Assembly (NCBI RefSeq): GCF_001723175.1
Contig: NC_064651.1
Span: 4,278,001-4,342,000 of the forward strand
DNA: 64,000 nt
DNA from: Penicillium oxalicum
Lineage: Eukaryota; Ascomycota; Eurotiomycetes; Eurotiales; Aspergillaceae
Reading direction: 5' to 3'
Shown here: piece by piece, positions 1 to 12,643 of the stretch
Numbering within the stretch: position 1 is the first letter of the stretch
Layout: every line of letters starts with the position of its first letter
Notes under the pieces: model-generated
The model's database searches: none
What the model was told of the DNA's origin: nothing
What the model saw: the letters and a program-made list of their open reading frames with translations, nothing else
Translations under genes and position numbers: made by a program

Positions 1-598
1 ACTTGGCGAGGGCTCTTAGCGCCCTCCATTTGAGGATCAGCTGCTGTGGCTGCTTCTGTAGCGAGGCGAGATGCAGAAAATCTGCTCAGCGCGGAGAGCA
101 GAGCCGGGTCACCCATTGTTTGGGACAGGGGATAGGTAGATAAGGTGAAGGATGTTGGTTGCTGCAGAGATATTAGAGAAAGGGTTCTCAACCATTCTCA
201 AAATGATAATGAAGGTAGTCAAGTCACGAGCAGAGCTCAAAGAGCTGGGCTGATTGAGCTGGACGGGAACGAGGGGATGCAGATGAATGGGGGTATTTTA
301 CCGTTGCTAACCAGCAGACGCGAACTTCATATCGTTGTCCTGGCATTAGATTCTCCAAAAAGAACCACGAGTCGGTCCCTTTGGGGGCATCGACTGACGG
401 GAATGATGCATTCACGTAGGTCCGTACGACAGCATCTTGAGGCGAGAGGTGCTCGAGGCCAAGAGGGTCCAGATGAGGCGTATCTGGTGGGATTGATGCC
501 GTGGGTGGACCCAGGAAAATGGTCTTTTCCACATTGCCGAGAACGATGCTAGAGAAGAAGGGGAGCACGCCCGCTATGGCGAGGATGCTGGATCGCAT
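1..598 (-). CDS. pga1: Pga1-like subunit of GPI mannosyltransferase II (partial, runs off left edge)
   Basis: In yeast Pga1 is the ER partner of Gpi18 and helps add the second mannose to the GPI anchor precursor. The start is ATG at 598-596. The first residues form a hydrophobic signal segment (SSILAIAGVLPFFSSIVLGN), followed by NVEKTIFLGPP, which I associate with the fungal Pga1 family, and a beta-rich lumenal stretch ending PGQRYEVRVCWLAT. Exon 1 is 598-302. A 140-bp intron (donor GTAAAA at 301, acceptor GCAG at 162) joins it to exon 2, 161 to below 1, which reads QPTSFTLSTYPLSQTMGDP. Reading through the intron instead gives an unlike tail and a stop, so the splice is preferred. The C-terminal part, which should hold the membrane segment, lies outside the window. 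It is divergent from alpha-tubulin. The family call is from memory of the N-terminal pattern. Confidence 0.72.
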
Positions 599-1767
599 TG
601 TCGTGCAATCCAATTGAGCCGGCTGGCGCGAGTCGTGCTGTCTAACCGGGGTTGCGTATGGTGTACACGTTGATGACGGGAGACCCACGATTTTTATATT
701 ACAGATGCAGAATGTGCTTCAATGATCCGATTGAACATCGGATGATCACTTGCACGTTTCGAAGTGGTTTTTGAGTCAAACTGACAAGGTTGGCAAAAAA
801 AATATCAATAGACATGCATCGCTCGTCTATTGTGATCGAATTGTTGGTGTCCAAGAGAGATTCTAAGTATCGAGTGACAGTAATATCAACTTTGCAGGGC
901 GGACATGTGTGTATTCCAGATGTGGATGCCATCCCGTCTGATAGTCTGGTGGCCTCAGGCCTGCGAACCGTTTCCTCCCAAGAACGGCCGGCGGTTTCCA
1001 TTCCAAATCCAGAACATTTCAGTCCTTTCATAACGAGGACAGTACTGCTGTTTGACTTGGCGGTGAGAGCTCCAGGATCGATCCATTTGGGACTGGTCCG
1101 TGGCGAATCACCCAGTCATCATGTAATCAGGCGATTACCTGGACATGTAGAAATGTGAACAATCACAAGGAATTGAAGAGCCTGGCAGTCTTTTCAAAAT
1201 GGATGAGAATCGGCCGTTCATTTACCTTCAAAGCCGTAGTACGCTCGCTAGGTCTCAATAGTAAATGGGACTGGACTTTCGTACTTTGGTCTGATCTGTC
1301 TGTTTGTTGTGTCTCATCACATGACCATTTACCAGCAAAAGGCGGTGACTTGCGGTCAAGTTGCCAGCCCGACCACCAATCAGAGCTCGTGACGCGACCC
1401 AACGAACAGATCAACAACGAACTTCCCCCCCCTCTGCCTGCGGGCTGCACAGACACCCTCCTCCACAACATTTCTGCTCTTCTTCTTCGACTCGAAGTGA
1501 AGTGTGCTTCCATTCTTCACCCATTCTTGGTGAGTCTATTTCCCCCCCTACCCTCTTCCCCCCCTCCTATTTCTCTTCTAGGCCTATTTGCCGTGAAATC
1601 ATCTTATTCACAGAGATCTTGATACCGACCGTATCAAGATTGGTCAACCGAGACGGAGCGCTAACACCCCCTGAATCGTGTCCAGGTCCCGTGTTTGTTA
1701 TTGGGTCCTCACTTCCACCCCTCCTCCTCCCTAATTTTCATACCTTCCAAATCACCCACCCAACACA
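599..1767. promoter_or_regulatory. Divergent intergenic region, pga1 / alpha-tubulin
   Basis: This 1.17-kb spacer must hold both promoters. The right half becomes very pyrimidine-rich (about 1415-1600), typical of strongly expressed fungal genes. A likely 5'-leader intron of alpha-tubulin has a GTGAGT donor at 1530 and a TTCTAG acceptor ending at 1581. Short open frames here have no protein-like composition and I read them as chance. Confidence 0.5.
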
Positions 1768-3680
1768 ATGAGAGAAATTATCAGCTTGAACGGTATGTAC
1801 TGCTGTGTTGCCTCGATCCAATTCTGGATCCCAGACTGGAGATTGATGGATTGAGAACGCGCTAACGTGTATGTTCCTTCTAGTCGGTCAGGCCGGTTGC
1901 CAGATTGCCAACTCCTGCTGGGAGGTAAGGAAGACTCTCGGCCATTGTGAGAGGAATATTTAGAGAATTTTCATGGACTGACCCGGCCATTGTGTAGCTG
2001 TACTGTCTGGAGCACGGTATTCAGGTAAGTTGCAAAATTCTCATCCGGTCCTGTCTTCCCGAGATGAGATCCGGGGAGGCAGCGTGGCCCCCTTACTCTG
2101 GCACCGGAAAGCAAGCATCCATGGGACTAACGCTGTTCGTAGCCCGACGGTCATCTCACCGATGAGCGCAAGAAGGCCGATCCCGACCACGGCTTCAGCA
2201 CCTTCTTCTCCGAGACCGGTATGTAAACAAACCAACCTCATTGATACCGAGCTTGCACAACCATGAGGGGCATGGGACAGGAGATTGCGGCCATGAATCG
2301 AGAATGGCAACTACCAGTTGGGACGCAACTTGGAATCTTTTGCCTCTCTTTTCACATCTCTCCTCCCAGTCGTCTCCACTTGGGGAAGCTCCAGCAAGAT
2401 TGTATCTGACTCTTTCAATCAAACAGGCGCCGGCCGCTACGTTCCCCGTACCATCTACTGCGATCTCGAGCCCAATGTCGTTGATGAGGCCCGCACCGGT
2501 ACCTACCGTTCGCTCTTCCACCCTGAGCAGATGATCACTGGCAAGGAGGATGCTTCCAACAACTACGCCCGTGGTCACTACACCGTCGGTAAGGAGATGA
2601 TCGACCAGGTTCTCGACAAGGTTCGCCGTATGGCCGACTCCTGTTCTGGTCTCCAGGGATTCCTGGTCTTCCACTCCTTCGGTGGTGGTACCGGTTCCGG
2701 TTTCGGTGCTCTCCTCATGGAGCGTCTCTCCGTCGACTATGGCAAGAAGTCCAAGCTGGAGTTCTGTGTCTACCCTGCCCCTCAGAACGCCACCTCCGTT
2801 GTCGAGCCCTACAACTCCATCCTCACCACCCACACCACTCTGGAGCACTCTGACTGCTCCTTCATGGTCGACAACGAGGCCATCTACGACATCTGCCATC
2901 GCAACCTCGGCATTGAGCGCCCCAGCTTTGAGAACCTGAACCGCCTGATCGCCCAGGTTGTTTCCTCCATCACCGCCTCGCTCCGCTTCGACGGTTCCCT
3001 CAACGTCGACCTGAACGAGTTCCAGACCAACCTGGTCCCCTACCCCCGTATCCACTTCCCTCTGGTCGCCTACTCACCCGTCATCTCCGCCGCCAAGGCC
3101 GACCACGAGGCCAACAGCGTGACCGAGATCACCTCCAACTGCTTCGAGCCCCACAACCAGATGGTCAAGTGTGACCCCCGCAACGGCAAGTACATGGCTA
3201 CCTGTCTGCTGTACCGTGGTGATGTCGTCCCCAAGGATGCCCACGCCGCTGTGGCCACCCTCAAGACCAAGCGCACCATCCAGTTCGTCGACTGGTGCCC
3301 TACTGGTTTCAAGCTCGGTATCTGCTACCAGCCCCCTGCTCAGGTCCCCAACGGCGATCTCGCCAACCTCAGCCGTGCCGTGTAAGTTTTCCTTCCGAGA
3401 CATCCTCGCCTTGATGTCGAAAATGACCGATTGCTAATTGACCCTGCTCCATAGCTGCATGCTGTCCAACACGACCGCCATCGCCGAGGCCTGGTCTGCT
3501 CTCGACCACAAGTTCGACCTCATGTACTCCAAGCGTGCCTTCGTTCACTGGTATGTTGGTGAGGGTATGGAGGAGGGTGAGTTCTCCGAGGCTCGTGAGG
3601 ACCTCGCTGCTCTGGAGCGTGACTACGAGGAGGTCGCCAGCGACTCGCTGGAGGAGGAGGAGCTGGAGCCTGAGTACTAG
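1768..3680 (+). CDS. tubA: Alpha-tubulin
   Basis: This is the alpha subunit of the microtubule heterodimer. It supports mitosis, nuclear migration and polar growth. There are six exons: 1768-1792, 1884-1924, 1998-2024, 2143-2218, 2427-3381 and 3455-3680. Together they encode 449 residues, the normal family length. The start [19 protein letters not shown] is the alpha-tubulin N-terminus, and the tubulin GTP signature GGGTGSG lies in exon 5. The acidic tail ends EEELEPEY, with the C-terminal tyrosine usual for alpha-tubulins. The N-terminal part is cut into small exons of 25, 41, 27 and 76 nt, while most of the protein sits in one 955-nt exon. Codon use in exon 5 is strongly biased to C-ending codons, fitting high expression. 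It resembles A. nidulans tubA more than the divergent tubB isotype, judged from the first 40 residues. Confidence 0.97.
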
Positions 3681-4740
3681 GTTCGGCATCTTCTTTGATT
3701 CAGCCGCGCAGGATCCGATGTTTGGTTCTATTTGCGTCGGGGGCAAAATTTCCCGGTCTCGACGGTTGAGTTTTTGCTAGCCTACATCTCCCGGACCTCC
3801 TTGCAAATAGAAGGAAGCTTTACGTTTCAGGTCCGATGATGTTTTCTGGTTTTGTTGTTCGATATGTCTTTAATATCCCTGAAGCAGCGATAAGTCTTTT
3901 TCCACTCGTTCTCATCTCTTTCTCTACACTCTCCCACTCTCTTCCCTCGGCGTTCTGCCTCCACAAAGCGTGTAATTACAAAAGTGAGCCCCTGAGTCGA
4001 TCTGAATGGCACCTGGGCTCCTGGTGTCCTATGGCCATTAAATTTTCATCGCCGAGTATCTCTGTATCCACTAATCTGACCCCTTTCATGCATTTTTGTC
4101 TGAAATTGATGCTTCAAAGCCACCTTGTATCGTCTCCCAGACCTGTCCGGTTGTTTTGATATAACAATTGTCTCGGTAGCATCATTTGTATCGTGTCACG
4201 GAGACGGGAGACTTTGTCTTACTCGTTAAGCGTCTCAAGGGATGTAAAGGTAGAACTTATATGCGTATGGTCGCAATTGCTACGGACCTTCCCCCTCTGC
4301 TGAAAGAAAAAGATCCATGCGATGACACGGTTGCTCCGACCAGTTTTGCTCCATTGAAGGTCAGGCGGGGGGGGCCTTTGGGGGGCTTGCGAGTGGACAA
4401 GCGGTACCAGTACGAGAGCTCAACCGGGCTGACCGCCTCAAGAGGCAGCGCCCCTATGACATCGACCCCATCCATCTTCCCCAGGCAGTCGCTGCGACCC
4501 TCCCATTGAAAGTTCGATCTGCCCTTGCGGTAGCCTGTCAGAATCATTGATAGTCGCATCCTCCGACTTGACCGTTTGACCGGCTTTGTCAAGAGCTGCG
4601 CCTGGTCTCCTATTCGTGCCTGTGGCTTTGCGCTCAATTGACAGCTTCCCCGTACCCAGCCATCTACCCCCCAAATCCTCCGGAGAGCTTGCATATCGCC
4701 CACACCTCAGAGAGCAATTGCTCCTCCTCAACGCACAACC
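3681..4740. other. Intergenic: tubA 3' region and ede1 promoter
   Basis: This 1.06-kb spacer lies between two genes on the same strand. The first 200-300 bases are T-rich and probably include the alpha-tubulin 3' UTR. A G-rich stretch occurs at about 4365-4388. I see no convincing gene: the open frames of about 107-148 codons on both strands have no recognisable domain. Confidence 0.5.
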
Positions 4741-7700
4741 ATGGCCGATACTCGTAAGTGAACCCATTATTCAGAAGCCTCGACAAGCATCCATGGCTCT
4801 CTTGTACTTCCAAGACAAGTGAGGAGTGTGGCCGGAAGCTCCGCTATCCATCCACCTGCGTCTTACCCCCTTCCGCATGTCCATGTGTCCAAGGCGGATG
4901 ATGAGCGAGGTCCGTCCTGCAAAAGGGAGTTTGGAATCTGACAAACATATATGGCACAGCACAACGGCATCCGAACCTGAATTTGACGCCGGAAGAGAAG
5001 CGCGTATTCTACCAGCTCTTTCAGGCCGCGGATACGACCAACCTGGGCGTCATTACTGGAGAGATCGCCGTCCCCTTCTTTGAGAAAACACATCTCCCAT
5101 CGAGTGTCCTTGGTGAGGTACGTGTCGCACTGGCTTCCAGCATCTAGGGCTCAATTGACTGACGGGCGCGATTTGTCTCCTAGATATGGCAGCTTGCAGA
5201 CAAAGAGAACAGGGGTCTCCTGACCCCTTCTGGCTTCGGAATCGTTCTTCGATTAATCGGGCATGCGCAAGCTGGTCGCGTACCCTCCGATGAACTGGCT
5301 TTGCAGCGTACGTACTTCATCCACGAATGCGACGCGCAATGGGTATCGTTGCATATCTGCTCTCACGATCTTTCGCTAACTATTCGTCCCTTGTTAGCTG
5401 GACCCATTCCTCGATTCGACGGCATTGTCGTCGACAACACCCCAGTGCCGCCTGAGTCCGGAACTGCGAGTCCCCCGCCTGGCGCTGGTCCTCCTGTTCG
5501 TGTGCCACCACTGCAGCCCGAAGATGCCCACAAGTTCCTTGCCCTATTTGAGAAGTCAGATACTTCCAATGGCATGATTTCTGGTATGAAATGTCTACTC
5601 AGAGCCAAAGCTCAAGGCGCACGCGAAAGGTCTGTTCACAGGCTAACGGAATTGTACTAGGTGACATCGCGAAACAAATATTTGAGCGGGCACGTCTACC
5701 CAACGAAGTTCTCGGTCGGATATGGAATCTCGCGGACACGAAACAACGTGGCGCGCTCGACGCTACCGACTTCATCATTGCCATGCACCTCCTCACATCC
5801 TACAAAGCGGGAACTCTGCGCGTGATTCCTCAGACCTTGCCACCCGGCCTGTACGAGGCCGCCGCTCGTCGTGGGACTGGGCGAAACTCCTTCAGCGCTC
5901 GTGCGAATGCTCCCCCTGTTCCTAGTATTCCGAAGCAGTTCAGCGGGCCCCAGCGCGCCAGCACGCCTTTGAGCCCCAACCATACTGGCCGGCCAGCATT
6001 CGGCGGTCCAATGTCGGCCCAGCTTACGGGGGACTGGCTGATCACTCCTCAAGAAAAGGCACATTTTGACACCATCTTCGAAACAGTTGATACTGCCAAG
6101 CTTGGATCGATCACTGGGGACCAGGCCGTCGCTTTCTTCATGAAGGCCCAGCTTCCTGAGGAGGTCCTTGCCCAGATTTGGGACCTTGCTGATATCGATG
6201 CCGACGGCCAACTCAATCGCGACGAGTTTGCTGTGGCCATGTATCTGGTAAGATTGCAGCGAAGCGGAAAGGAGCCCCTTCCACAAGTGTTGCCTCCCGC
6301 GCTCATTCCTCCCAAAATGCGTCGCCAAGCTCCTGCGCCCGCCATGGCTCAGGCGCAAGCTCTTCCACCTGCGCCCGCACCTGCGCCCGTGCCTGTTCCG
6401 CGATCTGCTGCGGATGACTTGTTCGGTCTTGATTCCCCGCCACCACCAGTAGCCCAGACTCAGTTTCCCCAGAGCACAGGTGGCTCGAACGCTGCCTTCC
6501 AGACGCCGGGATCCCCGGCCTCCAGAGCCTCGCCCAATGTTTCAGCCACTCAGTTCAAGCCTTTCATTCCAACATCGAGCTTTGGCCAGACTCTGCAACC
6601 TCAGATGACCGGAGCCTCCACAGGAACGCCAGCTCCCATCCGCTCGCCGCCTCCTCCGTCCGACGACTTGCTCGGGGATAACGACCCTGAGGAGTCCAGG
6701 AAGCTGACTCAGGAAACTAGTGATCTTGCTAATCTTTCCAACCAAATTGGCTCATTGGCTAAGGAGATGCACAACGTGCAGGAAAAGCGCACATCAGCCG
6801 AGCAGAGTCTCTCGCAGACCTCTCAACAGAAGCGCGATTTTGAATCGCGTTTAGCCCAGGCGCGTGCCATGTACGAACAGGAAGTTGCCAATTTCAAGGC
6901 CCTTGAGGAGCGCCTCCGAGTCTCTAGAGCTGAGACTGCAAAGTTGCAGCAAGAGTATGCCTTGATCGAAGGAAGCCGCCAAGATCTACAGACCCAATAC
7001 AGTCAGGTTTCTGGCGCACTTGCTTCCGACCAGCAGGAGAACGCTAGTTTGAAGGAGAAGATCCGTCAAGCCAACGCCGAGGTCGCTCAACTGAAACCAG
7101 CCTTGGAAAAGGCCCGCTCAGACGCCCGTCAGCAAAAGGGTCTCGTCGCTATTAATAAGAAGCAGCTGGCCACCGTCGAGGGCGAGCGTGAGAAGATACA
7201 AGGCGAAATTGATTCCCTGGCCAAGGAGACGTCCCACTCGACCGAGTCTGCCACGCCTGTTAGCGCCCCGGTGGACATCACCAGTCCAGCGCTGTCTACA
7301 GCCAGCCAGAATACCAATCCATTCTTCCGCCGACCCACCACATCTACTTCGAGCGAGCGTGCGGTCTCTCCGGAGGCAACAACAGAGCAACAAAAGGCCT
7401 TTGACAACCTCTTTGGCCAGTCATTTGCGTCTCCCTCTACCGCAGGACCCCCTCCAACATCATTCCGTGCAGAGTCGCCGCTTGCCGCAAAGTCGCCGGT
7501 GACTTCGAATGTTCCAACCCCGTCTGCTTCTCCCGCGCCCGCGGTCTCCGTGCCAGGCGCTTTCCCCGGTGCAGCTTTTGAAACTCCGTCCTTTGGCCAA
7601 CCCGACCAGCTTACTCCAGGCTTTCCTCCCCTCGCAGACCATCAGTCTGTAACTTCGTCTACCGTCGTATCACCGCCCGCCAGTCGCTTTGGCGGCCCTG

Positions 7701-9091
7701 ATACCTCAGGCATCGCGACACCTTCACAAGACGCCAGCGATCGGGCCGGTTCACCATCAGTCACCGGGTCTAGTGACTATAGCAGAGCTCCACCTTCCGC
7801 TATAGACGACACTTCTGCTCGTTCACCCTTCGATGCACCGGCGGTCGCTGCCGGTGCAGAGCAACCCCCCTCAGCAATTTCGCCCAACGTCACTGGTAAT
7901 CAAGAGTCCGCAAAGGATCTGTCCTTTGACGAGCTTTTTGGAAGCAAGGCCCACAAGAGATCTGAATCCCAGAAAGAGAATGACTTTGAGGAGGCTTTCG
8001 CTTCCATGGCCCACAAGTCGGGTGAGAAGCCCAACGGCCCATCCGCGGTGGCCGCCTCATCATCCGAATTCCCTCCCATCCAAGAGCTGGATCACGGCGA
8101 AGATGACGACGAAAGCTCTGACGACGAAGGTCGCTTTGGTTTCGACGATAACTTCAGCCCGGCTTCTCCTTCCAGTCCGCATGCAGAAAAACCAGCTGAT
8201 TCAATCGATGCTGCTCGCATTGCCCCCGTTCCGACCCCAATGTCCGCTCCTCCGCCGGCCGCTGATGCTCAGTCGAGTCCGCCTCAGTACGAAGCTAGCA
8301 CAGCTGGAGAGAAGACCAGCTTACCTGCTGAATATAGCGGATTACTGCCCGAACGTACCGATCCCACCGCTGCCGCAGATGCACCTCACTCTGTTGAATC
8401 TGGGACGGGGGCTCCGGTAGTCACGAGCGAGTCTCAGCACAAACCCGGCCCTGAATCCTCTGGACCTACATTGTCCGGAGGGGCAAAAACTGGCGGGCCT
8501 GATTTTGAAGCTGCTTTTGCTGGCCTCGATCTCGCACCGGCGAAGGAAGTCGACGACGACGAGGACGACGAGTCTGACGAGATCTCTAATAACAAGGGAG
8601 CCCATGACTTTGATTTCTCGTTTGACTCGCCATCGCAGGCCCCTCGTGGTGCCTCTTCTGGCGTCGATGCCAACAACGCTGGATCTGCAAACTTCTTCTC
8701 GTTTGACGATCATGCTTCGACTACCCCCGCTCATGCGACCACTACCGCTACCACCAATGGAGGTGAAACCAAGGAGACTGGCCATGACTGGGATGCCCTC
8801 TTTGCTCCCCTAGAAGGTGCCAAGGCTGCGCCTGAAGAAGCTACTAGTGGTACGAATGTCAAATCACCTGGCTGGGCCCTTGGCACCGATAATGGGGAAG
8901 ACGATCTTCTTTTGCAGCGATTGACAGGCATGGGTTTCCCTCGTGACGATTCACTCGCAGCTCTTGAGAAGTTTGATTACAACATTGACAAGGTAAGAAT
9001 TTCTGAATTTGTTTTATGCTACGGCTGGACTTTTGCGAATGGTCTCGCTAACGATACCCAGGCTGTCGACTACTTGACCTCCAAGGCTTAA
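4741..9091 (+). CDS. ede1: Ede1-like endocytic scaffold (three EH domains, coiled coil, C-terminal UBA)
   Basis: It is predicted to act early in clathrin-mediated endocytosis, binding NPF-containing adaptors through EH domains and ubiquitin through the UBA domain. The six exons are 4741-4753, 4960-5117, 5184-5307, 5398-5583, 5661-8992 and 9062-9091, giving 1280 residues. EH1 covers about residues 10-105 (LTPEEKRVFYQLFQAAD), EH2 about 135-230 and EH3 about 285-380 (IWDLADIDADGQLNRDEF, an EF-hand-like loop). Proline/alanine-rich linkers separate them. A glutamine-rich coiled coil spans about 505-680, a low-complexity region with an NPF motif follows, and the last 45 residues form a UBA domain (LTGMGFPRDDSLAALEKF). 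The start codon sits in a 13-nt exon, MADT plus one base, joined to PQRHPNLNLTPEEK. The last 30-nt exon supplies the end of the UBA helix; without splicing the ORF still ends at the same stop but carries 23 extra residues. Confidence 0.93.
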
Positions 9092-10104
9092 TAACCAGTA
9101 TCTACTCCTCTGTACGCTCTTCGACCATGCACATATCATTTCAGTTTAGTTGTTCTTTTTTGACTTGATGTCCTTTCCTCTTGGCGATGTACTCTTCCAG
9201 TGCATTTTACGACCGATTATCGGACTCGTATCTTCTACCAGCCCGTCCTTAGTCTCGTGGACTTGCTCCTTTGTCTAGTATATTCAGCGCTGTGTAAATC
9301 CGCTCAATGTGTACGCGCCTCCTCGTTGCTCAGATCGTTCCCATTTGATCTTAGTAGGTTAGAGACCCAAAATTGACTGGGAATTCAATCACATGCCTAA
9401 TTACGCCACGTAGAAGGCAGCCTTCAAATGACCTCCAGCTTCCATGCACGTATTGAGACAGAAATATAGACCCCATAGCTGTCTCCGTGAATACACGCGG
9501 GGGGGGGGGGGGGGGGGGGAGCAAAGATTAAAACCGACTCAAGCTTTGTATCAATCGATATGTCTACTTCCTCTCTTGAAGGCTCATTTTTATCGTCCAG
9601 GGAGTCGCATATATTATTTAGACATGGTTGCCTAAGTTCTCGGTACCCGAGACAGACAAATATGGCCCAGCTACCTAAAGTAGTAGTTTGCTATTGAAGC
9701 ACACCTGCCTTAGGTGTCCAAGGTCACAGAACCGATCCAAGCCATGATTACCTAATCCGAACGAACGTCACCATCACCTGAGCGCCATCGGAAAGTCGAC
9801 TGCAAAGTACAAGCGATAAAATTCCAGCATAGTCTCTGACAAGCTTGGGTTCTGATGAATTTCATATTGCAACCATTGAACACGGATCCTCATTAGCTCT
9901 CAGATCTGTGCGCACTTCTCCCACTGTCTGCTTGTCGGGCCCTGTGAAGTTGTATGTCGCTCGATACCTAGTGCCTGAGGATCCGCTTTTTCGTCTTATT
10001 CAGAGCCTCACCATTTTCGGAAGGCGAATCCGATTGCAACTGGGCTCGTCTCCATTCCCGTTGTTTATCATTTTGGTGGCGCTTCTTGCCTGTTAAAGTC
10101 CAAG
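9092..10104. other. Intergenic between ede1 and the DCAF4-like gene
   Basis: This 1.0-kb spacer has no convincing gene. It holds the T-rich 3' region of ede1, a 21-base G run (listed separately), and short motifs such as CTAAAGTAGTAGTTTG and CCTTAGGTGTCC that are common in Eurotiales spacers. A promoter for the downstream gene is expected near its right end. Confidence 0.45.
9499..9519 (+). repeat. 21-base poly-G tract
   Basis: Twenty-one consecutive G residues follow ACACGC and precede AGCAAAG. Runs of this length are prone to slippage both in replication and in sequencing, so the exact length is doubtful. Confidence 0.9.
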
Positions 10105-12227
10105 ATGAACGTCGAAATCCCCGGCTTCTATTATGGTAGGTTCGTCCGTCGCGAGCGATGCCGGGAGTGCTCTCGCCTCACTTCATCCACTTGATCGCCG
10201 GCGGATCGCGATTTTTTAGGTATAAAAAAGATCGTGTCACCAGAATCTCACACATCTCTCTTTCTTGCAGATCCAGAAAAGAAGAAGTACTTCAAGATTC
10301 AGGCCAACCATGTCGCGCCACAAGGTGCTCAGTACTCCAAAGAGACCGTCAAGCGCAAACGCAATGAGCAACAGGTAAGTTCACTGACTTATTTGGACTA
10401 TAAAGGTTCCATGAGACAAGCTATGGTGTGTCTCACACGCGAGTTTCCAGGAGCAACTGAAGCGGGCTCGAATCGATCAGCGATTGAATCGCGAGACGGT
10501 TCGTAAGCCGAGCTTTCTTCATCACCCACTCATGGCGGTTGATCGGGAGCTCGGCTCCCGTTCTTTATCGTCAGCTATGATGCAAGAACGACAAGCTCGT
10601 GTCTATGTGAGTCAGTTGAAACGGAGAAAATTGCACGCATTCGAGCCCTGGCCGGGCCCTTTCAATATCCGGCATGTGTTGAGGAATCCCCGTTCGGGCG
10701 CGTTGATTACTAGTATGTGGGACCTTGAATTCTCTGTTCTTTTTTATTTTCTTTTGAACCGATGGAGTGTTAGTCTTTGAGGTTGAAACTAACTTTATCA
10801 GCTGGTCTTCATGGAAGCCAATCTTCTGTCTCGTATGCTATTCATTCCTGACACGCGTGCTGAAGTGCTTGTTGCTGATCAATGCAGAATCTGCTTTCCA
10901 GATCACGATGGAGACAAGTGGACGTATCATCAGACCATGGAACGGATCCTCTTGAGGGAAAGCTACAGGGTAAACCGATACTCGATGAACCACAGTGGCT
11001 GAGCCCCGAGACTGAATATATTCAAACAGATATCTTCAATCTCCCTCAGCCATACCGGTTACCTACTGTTGGTCTTTCCCCAGGTTCAACCCCCCTTTTT
11101 GTCTATGGAGCGGTACTGACGGGAGTAGAGCGACTATGGACAGTGGACCCGAAGGAGACTCATTCTTAGCTCCGCGACTACTTCCGAACCCCGATGAAGG
11201 TGGTGACTATCGTTGGCCCTCTGAATGTATGTCCCCATTTGCCAATTCGATTGAGACCAGTCACAAAGGGGATCCCAGCTAACAAGTATGCACCTGCAGT
11301 TCTCCATCCACTGAAAATACACACCACACAGACTCTCTGGTGCTCAGCCGCATGTCCAGTCGGCGAAAAGGCCCTTTTCGCCATTGGTACATCCCACGGG
11401 TTGCATACCCTTGAAGGCTTGACCAGCATGTGGACCGTCTCACAAAAATCCTTCTCCAGGGAAAGAAGTAGTGATGCGCGAGGCTTCCGTCGACACGGCA
11501 ATGCTTCCCACGATAGCGTGCAAGCTGTCGAATGGCTCTCTTCAGATGTGATCGCGTCAGGGTTGCGTAACTCGAATCTTTATCTCTACGACATTCGCAA
11601 TGGTGGAAGTGCTTTGCGACTGCAGCATTCGCAGTCAGTCACCAAAATCCGAAGAGTCGATCCGTGGCGAATCGTGGTTGGAGGTTACAATACGGTAGGC
11701 AACCCGGTCTTTCTCACAAACTCGATCAATGATAGGCACAGTTTCGCTCACGTCTTCACAGGTGGAAATGTATGACTTGCGATTTGTCGCAAAAGGCCTC
11801 CAGCTCAAGCCCAAGCCCATGTCCGGCTCCCATGTCCCCAGCCGCCCATATCTTTCCTTCCAAGATTTCACTCCGGAAGAGATTCCAGATATGGACGTGA
11901 GCGCCGAGTTGGGGCTTTTAGCTTGCGGTAAGCCCCTTGTACCTACCCTATTCCTTGCCTCTGTTCGTGGGGGGATTACAACTTCTGCTTCTTTGTTCTT
12001 TGTTCTAACGAAGTATTCACGATCTAGCATCGCATGACAGAAAAGTGCACCTGTTCTCTCTTCAAACAGGAGAGTCGGTGAAATCATCGCTCTCAAACTT
12101 TCAATACAAGCGGCCCATCACAAGTATGTGCTTTGAAACGACCGAGGAGCCGATGAATCTACACGGACCCCAGACACCTAGCTTGTTGGTGTGCTCACAG
12201 GGCTCGGTCGACCAGTGGATATGGTGA
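10105..12227 (+). CDS. DCAF4/WDR21-like WD40 protein (one apparent frameshift)
   Basis: The N-terminus MNVEIPGFYYDPEKKKYFKI matches the PGFYYDPEKNRYF pattern of vertebrate DCAF4, a substrate receptor of CUL4-DDB1 ubiquitin ligase; that role here is inference. Exons: 10105-10135, 10271-10374, 10451-10712, 10802-10832, 10902-11226, 11300-11694, 11762-11927 and 12028-12227, about 504 residues. WD40-type segments include SVQAVEWLSSDVIASGLRNS followed by LYLYDIRNGG, and GLLACASHDRKVHLFSLQTG near the end. Exon 5 does not stay in one frame. The part up to GSTPLFVYG and the part from SGTDGSRATMDSGPEGDSF are both protein-like but differ by one missing base, at about 11085-11112, next to a C6T5 run. 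All other exon junctions are in phase. So this is either a sequencing error or a true lesion. It ends 416 bp from the convergent orc5. Confidence 0.75.
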
Positions 12228-12643
12228 TGAATGCATTTTGGCGGATGATGTTACCTAGGCGTACGACAGATCTGGCGGTGTTTGATACCCTCGGCGCAAC
12301 TGGATTTTGTTCATTTTATTTTGTGTGTCTTTGAAAGTGTTTCTGGAAAAGCATTGCCGCTGGGTAATAGGAAGTCATCACTCTTTGGATTGAATGGGTG
12401 ATTCGCATTTTTTTTAAATAGTTCGCTTGAATCTGTGAATGGCTATGTTTGAATGTTTTCGATTATGAGAATACATTGGTAGTCGCTCAGCATTGCCCGC
12501 ATAGAATGTACCTCGGCATTCAAAAACGAAAAAAAGTTGCCCTGGACGGAATCGACCAACGCAAATGTCCAATATGAAAATCCGGTCCTTTACCCAAATG
12601 ACCACATCATGAACGCCGATAATATATGAATGCAATACCTCTA
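12228..12643. other. Convergent 3' region, DCAF4-like / orc5
   Basis: This 416-bp spacer lies between two gene ends. It is T- and A-rich and contains no convincing ORF; it should hold both polyadenylation regions. Confidence 0.5.

Noticed and set aside
2195..3055. 286-codon minus-strand open frame across alpha-tubulin
   Set aside because: It is antisense to exon 5 of tubA. The strong C-ending codon bias of tubA leaves the opposite strand open, and the translation has no domain-like order.
11113..11331. Alternative 219-bp intron in the DCAF4-like gene
   Set aside because: It would remove the frame problem but also the strongly protein-like stretch PEGDSFLAPRLLPNPDEGG, so I prefer a one-base lesion.
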